The notes: generated from the letters alone by a model not told the origin. Counted from the stretch's first letter, positions 9,118 to 18,844 are shown. The stretch is 64,000 nucleotides of DNA from Acetobacterium sp. (GCF_030652775.1 NZ_JAUSPS010000046.1:1-64000), one strand, 5' to 3'. Program-made: numbers and translations.

Positions 9118-9798
9118 ATGACTAAGGATTATACAATCAAGTATTCAAAACGAAAAACAATGGGACTTTATATAACTAAGAATGCCGAAATCGAGGCTCG
9201 GGTTCCCAACGGAACTCCCAAAAAAATCATTGCGGATTTTGTGCACCAACACCAGCACTGGATTAACACCCACCACGGTGCGGTAGCCCAACAGGTAAAC
9301 GAACGGGAAAATTTCGAACTGCGATTTGGCACCAAGCTGCTATTCCTGGGCCATGAATTCCCCCTGGTGCCGGTAGAAAAATCGGCATTCGGTTTTGACG
9401 GCCAGCACTTCTACGGCTATGCCCAGATGTCGGCCGCGGAATTAAAAACCAGTCTGGTAGGCAGCTACCGAACCCTGGCCAAAAGAGTAATTGTGGAGCA
9501 GGTGAATGCGCTGGCAAAACATATGGGACTAAAGCCCAAGGCCGTCAAAATAAATGGAGCGAAAAGCCGCTGGGGTTCCTGTTCCAGCGCCGGCAATCTC
9601 AATTTTTCCTGGTATCTGGTGATGGCCGAAGAAGCCACCATTCGCTATGTGGTAGTTCACGAGTTGGCCCATCTCATCGAAATGAATCATTCCCCCAGCT
9701 TCTGGCGTATCGTAGAACAGGTTTTGCCCAATTACAAAGTGGAACGGGAAAAGCTGAAAATACTCCAGAAAAAATTAAGCGTCCAGTGCTGGGAATAA
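9118..9798 (+). CDS. YgjP-like metal-dependent hydrolase (SprT/DUF45 family)
   Basis: 226 residues, the usual size for the YgjP/DUF45 family. The zinc motif HELAH (residues about 181-185) is followed by HSPSFW, where the third-ligand His is normally found (HSP.FW). An upstream GAKSRWGSCS segment is the family's other hallmark. The start ATG has AAAGGACAAAG before it. Such proteins are predicted zinc metallopeptidases of unclear substrate, often near DNA repair genes as here after sbcDC. Its stop codon lies on the edge of the palindromic element 9797-9986. Confidence 0.88.
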   Translation: MTKDYTIKYSKRKTMGLYITKNAEIEARVPNGTPKKIIADFVHQHQHWINTHHGAVAQQVNERENFELRFGTKLLFLGHEFPLVPVEKSAFGFDGQHFYGYAQMSAAELKTSLVGSYRTLAKRVIVEQVNALAKHMGLKPKAVKINGAKSRWGSCSSAGNLNFSWYLVMAEEATIRYVVVHELAHLIEMNHSPSFWRIVEQVLPNYKVEREKLKILQKKLSVQCWE

Positions 9799-9986
9799 GC
9801 GAGACAATCTCGCTTGAGGTTGTCGATAAACTCCCGTACCGACCAATTGTTAATCTGTTGTTCGCTGCGGAATCGGACAGGCTACGCCATGTCCGCTCCG
9901 ATGCGTACAACATGATGTAACAATTGTCGGTACTAGGCTATCTTTTTTGACAGTCTGAAGCGAGACCATCTCGCTTATTTTTTTGC
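9797..9986. repeat. nested palindromic (MITE-like) intergenic element ending in a terminator
   Basis: About 190 bases. The ends each form a hairpin (AAGCGAGACAATCTCGCTT at 9797-9815 and AAGCGAGACCATCTCGCTT at 9958-9976) and are inverted copies of each other. Inside them are GTACCGACCAATTGTTA (9836-9852) and TAACAATTGTCGGTAC (9918-9933), a second inverted pair. The centre (9872-9902) holds a third, ATCGGAC...GTCCG..CCGAT. No protein is coded. The right hairpin is followed by a seven-T run, so it also works as a terminator for the upstream gene. I saw no second copy in this window. Confidence 0.65.
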
Positions 9987-9993
9987 TTAAAAA

Positions 9994-10046
9994 CTTGACA
10001 GTTGGGAAAAAAGAGTTTATAGTGTATATATAGTATATATACACTA
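9994..10046 (+). promoter_or_regulatory. promoter and GntR operator of the ytrA-like operon
   Basis: TTGACA at 9994-9999 is a good -35 box. Downstream, 10020-10046 is a perfect inverted repeat: TAGTGTATATATA, one central G, TATATATACACTA. It overlaps the expected -10 (TATAGT) and start site, so binding there would block transcription. Position directly before a GntR gene implies autorepression. Confidence 0.8.
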
Positions 10047-10070
10047 AGACGAAAGGAATGAGGTGATTTG

Positions 10071-10445
10071 TTGAATATCGTCATCAGCAATTCAAGTGAC
10101 AAACCGATTTATGAGCAAATTGCCAAGCAGATCAAGAAGATGATTATCAGCGGCGAGCTGAGCCCCGGGGACGCCCTGCCAAGCATGCGTTTTCTGGCCA
10201 AGGAGCTGCGGATCAGCGTGATTACCACCAAACGGGCCTACTCAGATCTGGAGCGGGATGGGTTTATTGAAACCGTCACTGGCAAGGGCAGTTTTGTGGC
10301 CAACCAGAATTTATCGTTTATTCGGGAAGAGCAACTAAGGCTGGCCGAAGAGCTTTTGCAGAAAGCGGTAGATATTGCCAGAAGCAGTGACATTTCCTGG
10401 GAGGAACTCAGTGAGCTGTTGGAACTATTGTATAAGGGAGAATAA
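10071..10445 (+). CDS. GntR-family transcriptional regulator, YtrA subfamily
   Basis: 124 residues, which is the short form of the YtrA subfamily: a winged helix domain (KPIYEQIAKQI at the N-terminus to KGSFVANQN near residue 85) followed by a short helical tail for dimerisation. TTG at 10071 has GAGGTG five bases upstream and gives the family start MNIVISNSS; an adjacent TTG at 10068 is equally open. It is followed two bases later by its ABC transporter, the standard YtrA arrangement, and preceded by its likely operator. It probably represses the operon until a cell-envelope or antibiotic signal is sensed. Confidence 0.88.
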   Translation: MNIVISNSSDKPIYEQIAKQIKKMIISGELSPGDALPSMRFLAKELRISVITTKRAYSDLERDGFIETVTGKGSFVANQNLSFIREEQLRLAEELLQKAVDIARSSDISWEELSELLELLYKGE

Positions 10446-10446
10446 A

Positions 10447-11304
10447 ATGACTAATGCCATCGAAATCAAAAATTTAAACAAAAAGTATAAAGATTTTCAA
10501 CTAAAAGATGTTAATTTTAAGGTGCCCAGAGGCAGCATTGTCGGCTTTATCGGTGAGAATGGGGCTGGTAAAACCACGACCATAAAAGCGATGCTTAATC
10601 TGGTCAAGCGGGATGAGGGAACCATTGAAATGCTGGGAATGGATACCTTAAAAGATGAGAAAAAGATCAAAGAATCAGTCGGCGTTGTGATGGACGGCTG
10701 CAACTTTCACGACAATTTAAAAACCGGTGATATTTCTAAGATGCTGAACAGCATCTATAAAAACTGGAATACGCAATTATTTCAGAACTATCTGAAAAAA
10801 TTCATACTGCCGGAAAATAAGATTATCAAGGAATTTTCCCGGGGAATGAAAATGAAGCTGCAGATTGCGGTGGCGCTATCCCACGAACCAGAGCTGCTAA
10901 TTTTAGACGAAGCCACTAGCGGGCTGGATCCGATTGTCCGGGAGGAAATCCTGGATGTCTTTATGGAGTTTATCCAGGATGAAAAACACGCCATCCTGAT
11001 ATCCTCGCACATCACCAGTGATCTCGATAAGATCGCCGATTATATTGTGTTTATTCACCAGGGTGAAATTCTGCTGGATGAAGAAAAAGAGACTTTGCTT
11101 TCTAAAATGGGCATTTTGAAATGCGGCGAAGAAGACTTCCGAAAACTTGAAAGCGATGAATATATCCGCTATCGCAAAAATCAGTTCAGTTTTGAGGTGC
11201 TGGTTAATGATAAGGTTGCCATCCGAAAAAAATATCCAGACGCCGTTGTGGATGGGGTAACCATTGAACAAATTATGCTGTTTTATGTAAGGGGGGAAAA
11301 ATAA
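10447..11304 (+). CDS. ABC transporter ATPase, YtrB/BcrA-like
   Basis: 285 residues. Walker A GENGAGKT at 36-43 and Walker B LLILDEATSGLDP are intact. The signature reads FSRGMKMKL in place of LSGGQ, as often seen in this drug/peptide exporter branch. A roughly 80-residue C-terminal extension follows the H-loop. ATG at 10447 lies just after the regulator's stop with GGGAGAATAAA as ribosome site. It couples to the permease that overlaps it by one base (TAATG). Substrate unknown; paralogues export peptide antibiotics or sense envelope stress. Confidence 0.88.
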   Translation: MTNAIEIKNLNKKYKDFQLKDVNFKVPRGSIVGFIGENGAGKTTTIKAMLNLVKRDEGTIEMLGMDTLKDEKKIKESVGVVMDGCNFHDNLKTGDISKMLNSIYKNWNTQLFQNYLKKFILPENKIIKEFSRGMKMKLQIAVALSHEPELLILDEATSGLDPIVREEILDVFMEFIQDEKHAILISSHITSDLDKIADYIVFIHQGEILLDEEKETLLSKMGILKCGEEDFRKLESDEYIRYRKNQFSFEVLVNDKVAIRKKYPDAVVDGVTIEQIMLFYVRGEK

Positions 11305-11924
11305 TGAAGGGACTGATCTTAAAAGATCTGCTTAATCTGAAAAGTACATTTAAAATGTTGGGATTGATGATTTTCCTTTTTGCGGTTATTTACATACCCC
11401 AGGGAAATGGTTTTATCTTTGGTATGATTATCCTGATGGTTTCGATGATGGTGGTGACCACGATTAGCTATGACGATTTGGCCAAGTGGGACGCCTACGC
11501 CTTGACGATGCCGGTGACCCGAAAAGAAATAGTGCTCAGTAAATATCTGGTGATGGCACTCTTAAATACCCTGGGGGCAGTGTTAGCCTTAATCGTCGGA
11601 ATAATCGGGAGTATGATCATGGGTCAAAGTTTTTCTACGGAAGTTCTGGCCATTATTGGGGTGCTCTATTTGATTGCCTTTAGTTATGGTTCAATGATGG
11701 TGCCGCTGATTTACCGGTTTGGCACCGAAAAAGCCCGACTGATGCTGATTTTAAGCGCTCTGATTCCCACCGGCCTGATTCTGCTGGTGACACAGATGCA
11801 GATCCCTCTGCCAGAAGCGGCCAATCCATTGATTTATTTCTTTTTGCTGCTTGGCTTTACCGTCATAATGGTGTTTGTTTCCTTTTTTATTTCGCTACGG
11901 ATTTATAGTAACAAAGAATTTTAG
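11304..11924 (+). CDS. ABC-2 type permease of the GntR-controlled transporter
   Basis: 206 residues with six hydrophobic helices and the TMPVTRKEIVLSKYL loop common to ABC-2 permeases of the YtrC/BcrB kind. Start overlaps the ATPase stop (TAATG), with GGGGGGAAAA as ribosome site. It forms the membrane half of the exporter encoded upstream. A strong bidirectional terminator follows. Confidence 0.83.
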   Translation: MKGLILKDLLNLKSTFKMLGLMIFLFAVIYIPQGNGFIFGMIILMVSMMVVTTISYDDLAKWDAYALTMPVTRKEIVLSKYLVMALLNTLGAVLALIVGIIGSMIMGQSFSTEVLAIIGVLYLIAFSYGSMMVPLIYRFGTEKARLMLILSALIPTGLILLVTQMQIPLPEAANPLIYFFLLLGFTVIMVFVSFFISLRIYSNKEF

Positions 11925-11959
11925 AACAAAGAAAAATTCGGTAAAATATACGGAGTAAA

Positions 11960-12000
11960 AACAATAAAAGGGGGCTGAAAAATCAGCTCCCTTTATTGTT
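11960..12000. terminator. bidirectional terminator between convergent genes
   Basis: AACAATAAA-GGG-GGCTGA and TCAGCTCCC-TTTATTGTT pair over about 16 bp around a small A-rich loop. The A and T flanks make it work in both directions, serving the ABC operon on the + strand and the reverse-strand gene at 12032-12895. Confidence 0.85.
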
Positions 12001-12031
12001 CGTTCGGTACCATTTTGCTAAAAGATATTAG

Positions 12032-12895
12032 TTAATCTTCCAGCCGTTCCTGCAAAGAATCTTCGAAGGCATTGATCCCGATGCGGTCGAGCACGGCAGA
12101 AATCCGTTCACCGTCTTTGCCCAGTTCCAGGTAGGTGGCCAGAATTTTTTCAATCAGAGTGGGAATTTCTGCGGCGGCATACAGGTCGGTTAAGCGGTCG
12201 CCGAAGCGGTAACCCCGACCCATCCGGCCACCCAGATAAACGGCAATGCCGCGAACCTCTTCGGTGATCGCACCAGTGGTGCATACCTGGGCACACTTGC
12301 CACAATTGACGCATTTTCGTTCATTCCAAAGGAGCTTTTGATTAAGCATCGTCAGCGATTGAGCCCGACAGACCTTGGTGCATTTTCCACAGTTAATACA
12401 GGCATCCCAGTCAAATTGAATATAGGCCTGTCCCACCAAGCCGATATCATTGGTGTTGGCCTTGGCGCAATTGTTGGGGCAGCCGACAAAGGTGATTTTT
12501 GTTTTGGCATGAAGATCCCGGCCGAAAAATTGGTCATGACAGATACCGCACAGCTTTTGCGTATCGTAAAGACCATGTTGGCAAACGGTGCCCTTACAGG
12601 CTACCAGGGGGCGGATTTTTTTACCGGTGCCACCGTAAACCAGTCCCCCGGTAGTAAGGGCTGATTTAACGGCTTCAATATCGTCGTAAGTGATCCAGGG
12701 AATCTCAATGGCCAATCGAGTGGTTTCGCCCAGATAACCCCGGCCATATTTTTCGGCGATTTCCGCCAGGGTCTGGAATTCTGCTGAGGAGAAATTTCCG
12801 GCTCGGCTTAAAACCCGAATGGAAAAATAACCCTCCTGCTGTTGGGCTAAGATCCCCTGGGCTTTCAATGCTGCAATTTCATTTTGTGTGATCAC
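12032..12895 (-). CDS. siroheme/4Fe-4S sulfite-nitrite reductase-like protein with ferredoxin domain
   Basis: 287 residues, about the size of single-subunit sulfite reductase homologues (DsrA/AsrC class) and smaller than true Dsr subunits. An N-terminal ferredoxin-like half-domain leads to the siroheme-cluster motif (CKGTVC, then GCPNNC). Between these, LCGIC is seen. Two 4Fe-4S ferredoxin motifs follow (CINCGKCTKVC and CVNCGKCAQVC). Start is GTG with AGCAGGTAA before it. It stands alone, with no AsrA/AsrB or DsrB partner, so a role as sulfite reductase is only inferred; many anaerobes carry such orphan copies. Confidence 0.8.
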   Translation of the reverse strand: MITQNEIAALKAQGILAQQQEGYFSIRVLSRAGNFSSAEFQTLAEIAEKYGRGYLGETTRLAIEIPWITYDDIEAVKSALTTGGLVYGGTGKKIRPLVACKGTVCQHGLYDTQKLCGICHDQFFGRDLHAKTKITFVGCPNNCAKANTNDIGLVGQAYIQFDWDACINCGKCTKVCRAQSLTMLNQKLLWNERKCVNCGKCAQVCTTGAITEEVRGIAVYLGGRMGRGYRFGDRLTDLYAAAEIPTLIEKILATYLELGKDGERISAVLDRIGINAFEDSLQERLED

Positions 12896-13119
12896 GCGGT
12901 TACCTGCTTTCGTTTAAAGGGTTGAGGCAATTTCAAAAATAAGTGGACACGGATGCGATCTTCATTCTTATCATCACGGATCAGATACTCTTTTTGAGTG
13001 CCGATGTTTTATTTTCTCTATTGTATGCCTAGTTTCTAAAAACAATATTAAATTTTACCGTCGCAAAATGCTGGAGTTGTGTTAAAATAAACAGAATCAT
13101 AAAGAATTAAGGAGCGACT

Positions 13120-13842
13120 ATGCTAAAACTTGAACAGGTCTCAAAAACCTATGGTAATAAAAATGAAAAAGCCGTCGATAATGTCAGCTTTGAAGTACAT
13201 CCCGGTGAAATATTTGGATTTGTCGGACCCAATGGCGCTGGAAAAACCACTACCATTAAAATGATTGTCAGCTTGCTGGCTCCCAATAGCGGTAAAATAA
13301 GGATCAATGGGATCGATAATCAGAACGATATCCTGGCTGCAAAAAAACAATTCAGCTATGTACCGGACAGTCCGGAGCTGTTCGAAAAGATTAAGGGCAT
13401 CGAATATCTGAAATTTATGGCTGATGTATATCAGGTACCCGCCGTAGAAAGACAGGAACGGATCGAGAAATATCTGGATATTTTTGAAATTAAGGATGCC
13501 GTCAACGATCCGATCGGATCCTTTTCCCATGGGATGAAGCAGAAACTGGCACTGGTAGGGGCACTTATTCACGATCCCCAGGTTTTTATCCTGGACGAAC
13601 CGATGGTTGGTCTGGATCCTAAGGCATCCTTTGAGCTTAAAAAGATTATGCGCGATCATTGTGATCGGGGGCGGTCGGTTTTCTTTTCCACCCATGTTCT
13701 GGATGTCGCCGAAAAAATCTGTGATCGGATTGCCATTATTAAAAAAGGTAAGATCATTGAAGTCGGAACGATGGCCGAAATTCGTGAAAAAGCCGGGAGT
13801 CAGGAGTCATTAGAAAATATTTTCCTGGAGTTGACCGAATAA
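13120..13842 (+). CDS. ABC transporter ATPase
   Basis: 240 residues with the full set of motifs: Walker A GPNGAGKTT near residue 37, signature FSHGMKQKL and Walker B VFILDEPMVGLDP. The short form with this signature is typical of CcmA-like ABC-2 exporters. Ribosome site AAGGAGCGACT precedes ATG. It overlaps the following permease by one base (TAATG). Substrate unknown. Confidence 0.88.
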   Translation: MLKLEQVSKTYGNKNEKAVDNVSFEVHPGEIFGFVGPNGAGKTTTIKMIVSLLAPNSGKIRINGIDNQNDILAAKKQFSYVPDSPELFEKIKGIEYLKFMADVYQVPAVERQERIEKYLDIFEIKDAVNDPIGSFSHGMKQKLALVGALIHDPQVFILDEPMVGLDPKASFELKKIMRDHCDRGRSVFFSTHVLDVAEKICDRIAIIKKGKIIEVGTMAEIREKAGSQESLENIFLELTE

Positions 13843-15524
13843 TGAAAGAGATAGTAAATTTAACCAAATTATTTATCAACGAATCATTGGGATTTTCGTT
13901 GTTCTTCTATAATCAGAAGTTTAATAAAAAAGAATTTTATAAACAGCTTTTTACCCTGATTATTGTTCCGGTGGCGTTGATCCCTGCCTTTTTTATGTAT
14001 GTTTCGCTAATGTCAGCCACCTATTTTGGGCTGACGATGATTAATCAGACTTCGGTTTTTTTAAGTATCGGGTATATTATGGCAACGGTATTGATTATCG
14101 TTTTTGGGATCATGTATATTCTTTCGGAATTTTATTTTTCAGATAATATCGAAGAACTGATCCCACTGCCGATCAGCCAAAGAAAATTGATCATTGCAAA
14201 GTTCTTAAGTATTCTGGTGTTTGAATATATTTTTGCGGCCTTCATTTTTCTGCCGATTCTGATTATTTATGGAGTCGGTCAGGGCATGGGATTGCTTTAT
14301 GTGCTGTTATCTTTTTTGATCTTTTTGACCATCCCGGTGCTGCCGCTTTCGTTGATGACTGCTCTGATCATGTTGATGATGCAATCGGCTTCCCTCAAAG
14401 GCCGCAAGGACATGCTGCAGATTGTTTTTGTCTTTATCGGCATTGCCGTTATTTTTGGCGTGCAGATCTGGTTTACCAGCCAATTGGGGAATGGCGATGA
14501 GGTCGATTTTCAGCTCCTGATGAATACCATGCTGAGCAATAATGAGGGGATTCTAAACATCATTGGTTATGCCATGCCGACCAGCTTTTTAATGGCCTGG
14601 GCACTGAATAAAATCACCCTGATGTCCTTTGTCTGGGTAGGCGCGCTACTGGGAATTACCTTATTATCCGGCGCCCTGATGGTCGCAATCGGCGAACGGG
14701 TTTATATTAAGAGTATTGTCAGTGGAAAATCCATGAAAAAAGGCAAACAATTAAGCGGGGCTGAGCGAAGTAAAGCGCTAGGTAAAAAAAGCCATGGCGC
14801 CATGGCGGTATTTACCATGGATTTGCGGCTACTGTTGCGGACGCCGGTGTACTTTTTTAATAATGTCAGCGTGGTCATCATTGCCCCGCTGTGTGTCTTC
14901 TTAAGCTTTTATTTTATTAAAATACCCCCGGAAGATCTGCAGGGAATGCAGGAGTTTTTCAGAGCGATGCCGGTTTTAATCAACTTTTTACTGATTTCCT
15001 TTTTTATTTTTTTCGGTGGTACCTCAGCCACTACGGCCACCACCTTTTCCCGGGAAGGAAAAGCCTCCTGGCTGACCCGGATGATCCCGGTGACAGCCAG
15101 GGATCAGATCGTCGGACGAACCGGCGTTGCGATGCTGATTCAAAGCCTGGGGATCGTGTTTACCATCATTGCGATTCAACTCATCTTTCCCTTAACCCTG
15201 TCCACCCTGCTATTAACGGTTGTTCTGGGGATTCTGGGATCACTGCCGATTTTGCTATTTGGATTGTTCATGGACATGAATCGACCGTTGCTTAATTGGG
15301 ACAACCCCCAAAAGGCGATCAAAAACAATATGAACGTGGTCATCACGCTTTTTGTCGGGATGGCCTATACCGGGCTGCTGATTGGGATCAGTGGTTTGCT
15401 GGGATATTTTGTTAACCCTTTGCTGGGGTATGGCTTGTTTTTGTTGATCAGTATTGGCATCAGTGTTGTTTTTTACCAGGTGATCAGCAATCGCCTGGAA
15501 GCGGAATTCCTGAATTTTGAATAA
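13842..15524 (+). CDS. large ABC exporter permease
   Basis: 560 residues with roughly 12 hydrophobic helices. A polar central loop (about residues 285-325) separates two membrane halves, as in the putative ABC exporter family of Firmicutes (YthP/EcsB-like large permeases). The motif FSDNIEELIPLPISQRKLIIAK near residue 100 is the coupling-loop type LPISQ. It is translationally coupled to the ATPase. No substrate clue is present. No clear terminator follows. Confidence 0.82.
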   Translation: MKEIVNLTKLFINESLGFSLFFYNQKFNKKEFYKQLFTLIIVPVALIPAFFMYVSLMSATYFGLTMINQTSVFLSIGYIMATVLIIVFGIMYILSEFYFSDNIEELIPLPISQRKLIIAKFLSILVFEYIFAAFIFLPILIIYGVGQGMGLLYVLLSFLIFLTIPVLPLSLMTALIMLMMQSASLKGRKDMLQIVFVFIGIAVIFGVQIWFTSQLGNGDEVDFQLLMNTMLSNNEGILNIIGYAMPTSFLMAWALNKITLMSFVWVGALLGITLLSGALMVAIGERVYIKSIVSGKSMKKGKQLSGAERSKALGKKSHGAMAVFTMDLRLLLRTPVYFFNNVSVVIIAPLCVFLSFYFIKIPPEDLQGMQEFFRAMPVLINFLLISFFIFFGGTSATTATTFSREGKASWLTRMIPVTARDQIVGRTGVAMLIQSLGIVFTIIAIQLIFPLTLSTLLLTVVLGILGSLPILLFGLFMDMNRPLLNWDNPQKAIKNNMNVVITLFVGMAYTGLLIGISGLLGYFVNPLLGYGLFLLISIGISVVFYQVISNRLEAEFLNFE

Positions 15525-15639
15525 CAAATTAAAGCCTAAGTTAATGGTTGCGAATCATAATAGCTAATATGAATGATTTTAATCAATTCGCAAAATCAGT
15601 TCGTAAAATCAGTTAGAAAAATAAAAAGGAGTTGAAGAA

Positions 15640-17700
15640 ATGGCTCTCGACGACGTTCAAAAGAAAGCGAATCGACTTGTTCATGAAATGAGTCCTTATT
15701 TATTACAGCATGCCTATAATCCGGTTAATTGGTATCCCTGGTCGGATGAGGCCTTCAAGCTCGCCAAAAGACAGGATAAGCCGATTTTTCTTTCGATCGG
15801 CTACAGCACCTGTCACTGGTGTCATGTGATGGAAAAAGAATCCTTTGAAGATGAAGAAGTGGCCGAAATCCTGAATAAATATTTTATCAGCATTAAGGTG
15901 GATCGGGAAGAACGGCCGGACATTGATCAGATTTATATGACTTTTTCTCAGGTCAGCACCGGTCAGGGCGGCTGGCCGCTCAATGCTTTTTTAACCGCCG
16001 ATCGAAAACCCTTTTATGTCACCACCTATCTGCCCAAACAATCCCGCTACGGACATCCCGGCATCATCGATGTGTTGCTGGGAATTGAAAGCCAGTGGCG
16101 AAAAAACAATGAAGACATTGTTCATTCGGCCAATAAGATGACCGGACTACTAAATGATCTGGAGGAAAGAAAAGGCGAAACGGAAATAAAGCGAACGATC
16201 TTTTTTGATGCCTATGATTTCTTTGATGAAAGCTTTGATGATCGCTATGGCGGCTTTGGCAAGGCTCCCAAATTTCCCACCCCTCATCATCTGTTTTACC
16301 TGTTGCGCTGCTATCAGGCCTTTAAACAGCCCGATGCTCTGGTAATGGTGGAGAAAACCCTGCAACAGATGTACAAGGGCGGTATTTTTGATCATGTCGG
16401 GTTTGGCTTTTCCCGCTATTCAACCGATGAACAATGGCTGGTTCCTCATTTTGAAAAAATGCTTTATGACAATGCTCTGTTGATCATGGTTTATGCCGAA
16501 ACCTACCAGGCCTCCGGCAATCAATTATATAAAAAAATAGCCGAAAAAACGATCACCTATGTCAACCGCGACCTGAGATCCCCGGAAGGCGCCTTTTACA
16601 GCGCTGAGGATGCCGACTCGGAAGGGGAAGAAGGCAAGTTTTATGTCTGGTCGATGGATAAGGTCGAAAAAATATTGGGAAAAAAGCGGGCCGATGTCTT
16701 TTTTAAATTCTATCCGATGACGCCTAAAGGCAATTTTGAAGGCAAGAACATTCCCAACATGATCGATAGTGACCTTGATCTGATCGAAGCCAATCCGGAG
16801 CTGGAAAAAGCCCTCGATGAGATGACCGCCGATCTCTTTGCCCAACGCGAAAAACGGGTTCATCCCCATAAGGATGACAAGATCCTGACCTCATGGAATG
16901 GTCTGATGATTGCAGCTCTGGCTATGTCTGGCCGGATATTCAACAAGACCGTCTATATCAAACAAGCCGAAGAGGCGATGGCCTTTATTGAAGCCAACAT
17001 GACCAGGCTAAATGGCCGTCTTTATGCCCGGTATCGAAAGGGTGAGGCGAAAATCCTGGCTTATCTGGATGATTATGCCAGCGTCATCTGGGGATATTTG
17101 GAGCTTTATCAGGCTAGCTTTAAAACTGAATATCTGGAAAAGGCGATTGTCCGGGCAGTCGATATGATCAACCTCTTTGGCGACGAATTTGGCACCGCCG
17201 GCTTTTTTCTATACGGAAATGACGCCGAACAACTGATTGCCCGACCCAAGGAAGTCTATGACAACGCCAAGCCATCGGGAAACTCACTGGCGGCCTATTG
17301 TCTGCTTAAGCTAGGAAAAATAACCGGGGAACAAAAATACATTGACATTGTCAATGGCATGTTTGCCTATTTTGCTGGAAACCTGAATCAGGCACCGATG
17401 GCCAGCACGATGATGCTCTGTGCAAAATTATTCCATGAACAGCCAACCACCGAAGTAGTCTTTGCCGGATATGAGAAGGATACGACGATCCGGGAGATGA
17501 ACCGCCGCTTGAACCAGCAATTTCTGCCTTTTTCGGTGGTGCTTTTTAACAAAAGCGAAACAGATTTGAAAAAAATCAATGAATTTGCCGTCAATCAGCA
17601 GATGATTCACGGCGAACCCACGGCTTATATCTGTAAAAACTACCGCTGTGAGCAGCCGGTGAATGATCTTGAAGCCTTTCTTAAAATTATTGAAGACTGA
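15640..17700 (+). CDS. DUF255 thioredoxin-domain protein, YyaL/SPATA20 family
   Basis: 686 residues, the normal length. The N-terminal thioredoxin-like domain contains [14 protein letters not shown] (about residue 58), the family signature, with CHWC at the CxxC position. An alpha/alpha toroid of glycoside-hydrolase type fills the rest ([17 protein letters not shown] and [12 protein letters not shown] are landmark segments). Biochemical function is not settled for the family. Strong ribosome site AAAAAGGAGTTGAAGAA. It is followed by msrB and a rubrerythrin, a plausible oxidative-stress group. Confidence 0.9.
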   Translation: MALDDVQKKANRLVHEMSPYLLQHAYNPVNWYPWSDEAFKLAKRQDKPIFLSIGYSTCHWCHVMEKESFEDEEVAEILNKYFISIKVDREERPDIDQIYMTFSQVSTGQGGWPLNAFLTADRKPFYVTTYLPKQSRYGHPGIIDVLLGIESQWRKNNEDIVHSANKMTGLLNDLEERKGETEIKRTIFFDAYDFFDESFDDRYGGFGKAPKFPTPHHLFYLLRCYQAFKQPDALVMVEKTLQQMYKGGIFDHVGFGFSRYSTDEQWLVPHFEKMLYDNALLIMVYAETYQASGNQLYKKIAEKTITYVNRDLRSPEGAFYSAEDADSEGEEGKFYVWSMDKVEKILGKKRADVFFKFYPMTPKGNFEGKNIPNMIDSDLDLIEANPELEKALDEMTADLFAQREKRVHPHKDDKILTSWNGLMIAALAMSGRIFNKTVYIKQAEEAMAFIEANMTRLNGRLYARYRKGEAKILAYLDDYASVIWGYLELYQASFKTEYLEKAIVRAVDMINLFGDEFGTAGFFLYGNDAEQLIARPKEVYDNAKPSGNSLAAYCLLKLGKITGEQKYIDIVNGMFAYFAGNLNQAPMASTMMLCAKLFHEQPTTEVVFAGYEKDTTIREMNRRLNQQFLPFSVVLFNKSETDLKKINEFAVNQQMIHGEPTAYICKNYRCEQPVNDLEAFLKIIED

Positions 17701-17758
17701 TTATTACTCATAAAAATGGGGTAATAACTAAGTAATGACAGGAAAGGAAGGAACCACT

Positions 17759-18202
17759 GTGAAATACGAAAAAAAAGATCAGGACACCTTAATAAAAACG
17801 CTGACGCCGGATCAATATGCGGTGACCCAGAAAAATGCCACCGAACCACCGTTTGAAAATAAATACTATAACGAATATCGCAAGGGGCTTTATGTGGATA
17901 TCACCACCGGCGAACCGCTTTTTTCCTCCAGCGACAAATTTGAATCGGGCTGCGGCTGGCCCAGCTTCGCCAAGCCGATCGATCCCGAAGTTGTCAAAGA
18001 ACTCAGTGACACCACCCTACGGATGAAGCGCACCGAGGTGCGCAGCGTCACCGGCGATGCCCACCTGGGTCATGTGTTTGAGGATGGCCCGATCACCACC
18101 GGGGGCTTGCGATACTGCATCAACAGTGCCTCCCTCCGCTTTATCCCGGCCGACGAAATGGAAGCTCAGGGTTACGGTGACTATTTGAAATTTGTTGATT
18201 AG
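17759..18202 (+). CDS. msrB: MsrB, peptide-methionine (R)-S-oxide reductase
   Basis: 147 residues. Repairs oxidised methionine (R-sulfoxide) in proteins. Landmarks: [12 protein letters not shown], the [13 protein letters not shown] loop and the catalytic cysteine in [12 protein letters not shown] chose GTG at 17759 because GGAAAGGAAGG lies seven bases upstream; the ATG at 17735 has no ribosome site. The Zn-binding CxxC pairs of many MsrB enzymes are absent, so this is the zinc-free form. The upstream spacer has TTATTAC...GTAATAA, a small hairpin or operator. Confidence 0.93.
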   Translation: MKYEKKDQDTLIKTLTPDQYAVTQKNATEPPFENKYYNEYRKGLYVDITTGEPLFSSSDKFESGCGWPSFAKPIDPEVVKELSDTTLRMKRTEVRSVTGDAHLGHVFEDGPITTGGLRYCINSASLRFIPADEMEAQGYGDYLKFVD

Positions 18203-18257
18203 ATTGATCGGTTAATCGCGAAAGCGACGATTTATAAATAATGAGAGGTGAAAGTGA

Positions 18258-18743
18258 ATGAACAGTATTGAATTTGCAATAAAAATGGAACACGACGGCG
18301 AAAAGTATTACCGGGAACAAGCGGAAAGCAATCAGGACAACCCTTTGAATGTCATATTTTTATTTTTGGCAGATGATGAGAAAGGTCATGCGGTGCTTTT
18401 GGAAAATGAGTTAAAAAAAATAACCTATGAATTGGGCGACAATGAAACACTCTCCCATACCGACAACGTATTTAAAGACAGAGGTGAATTTAAAAATAAA
18501 TTTGAAAAAATTCCCAATCAATTAGATGTCTATCGGATGGCCTTGCAAATGGAAAAAGATAGCATTGAACTGTATGAAAAATTTTTCAAAGAAACAACAG
18601 ATGAACAAACGAAAAAATTATTCGGTTACCTGGTCAAGCAGGAAGAAAACCATTTTAAAATCTTTGATAACCTGATCAACCTGGTTGAACGACCAGAGGA
18701 ATGGGTGGAAGATGCTGAATTTGGTGTCCGGGAAGAATACTAA
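18258..18743 (+). CDS. rubrerythrin-like/ferritin-like diiron protein
   Basis: 161 residues of mostly helices. Two ExxxY/H pairs typical of the ferritin-like fold are visible: EHDGEKYYRE near residue 11 and EKGHAVLLE near 47 in the first half, then MEKDSIELYE and KQEENHFKIF in the second. No rubredoxin CxxC domain is attached, so it is the single-domain form found in anaerobes, probably reducing peroxide or storing iron. Ribosome site GAGAGGTGAAAGTGA. It follows msrB by 55 bases. Confidence 0.82.
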   Translation: MNSIEFAIKMEHDGEKYYREQAESNQDNPLNVIFLFLADDEKGHAVLLENELKKITYELGDNETLSHTDNVFKDRGEFKNKFEKIPNQLDVYRMALQMEKDSIELYEKFFKETTDEQTKKLFGYLVKQEENHFKIFDNLINLVERPEEWVEDAEFGVREEY

Positions 18744-18790
18744 AACGGATCGTTGCAAATCATTTAAGGATTAAAATAAAAAAAGATAAA

Positions 18791-18830
18791 GGGTTGAACT
18801 CTCTTCACAGAAGAATAGTTCAGCCATTTT
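18791..18830 (+). terminator. probable terminator after the rubrerythrin gene
   Basis: GGTTGAACT and AGTTCAGCC pair (one G-U) around an interior CTCTT...AAGAA extension, followed by ATTTTG. The T-run is short, so it is a moderate terminator. Confidence 0.5.
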
Positions 18831-18844
18831 GTAAAAAAAAATCC

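Noticed and set aside
15580-15625. Short repeat TTCG(C/T)AAAATCAGTT before the DUF255 gene
   Set aside because: Only two copies and close to AT-rich background; not enough to call a repeat array or CRISPR.
17701-17727. TTATTAC...GTAATAA as a terminator before msrB
   Set aside because: Stem is only seven A/T-rich pairs with no T-run; could be an operator or chance.
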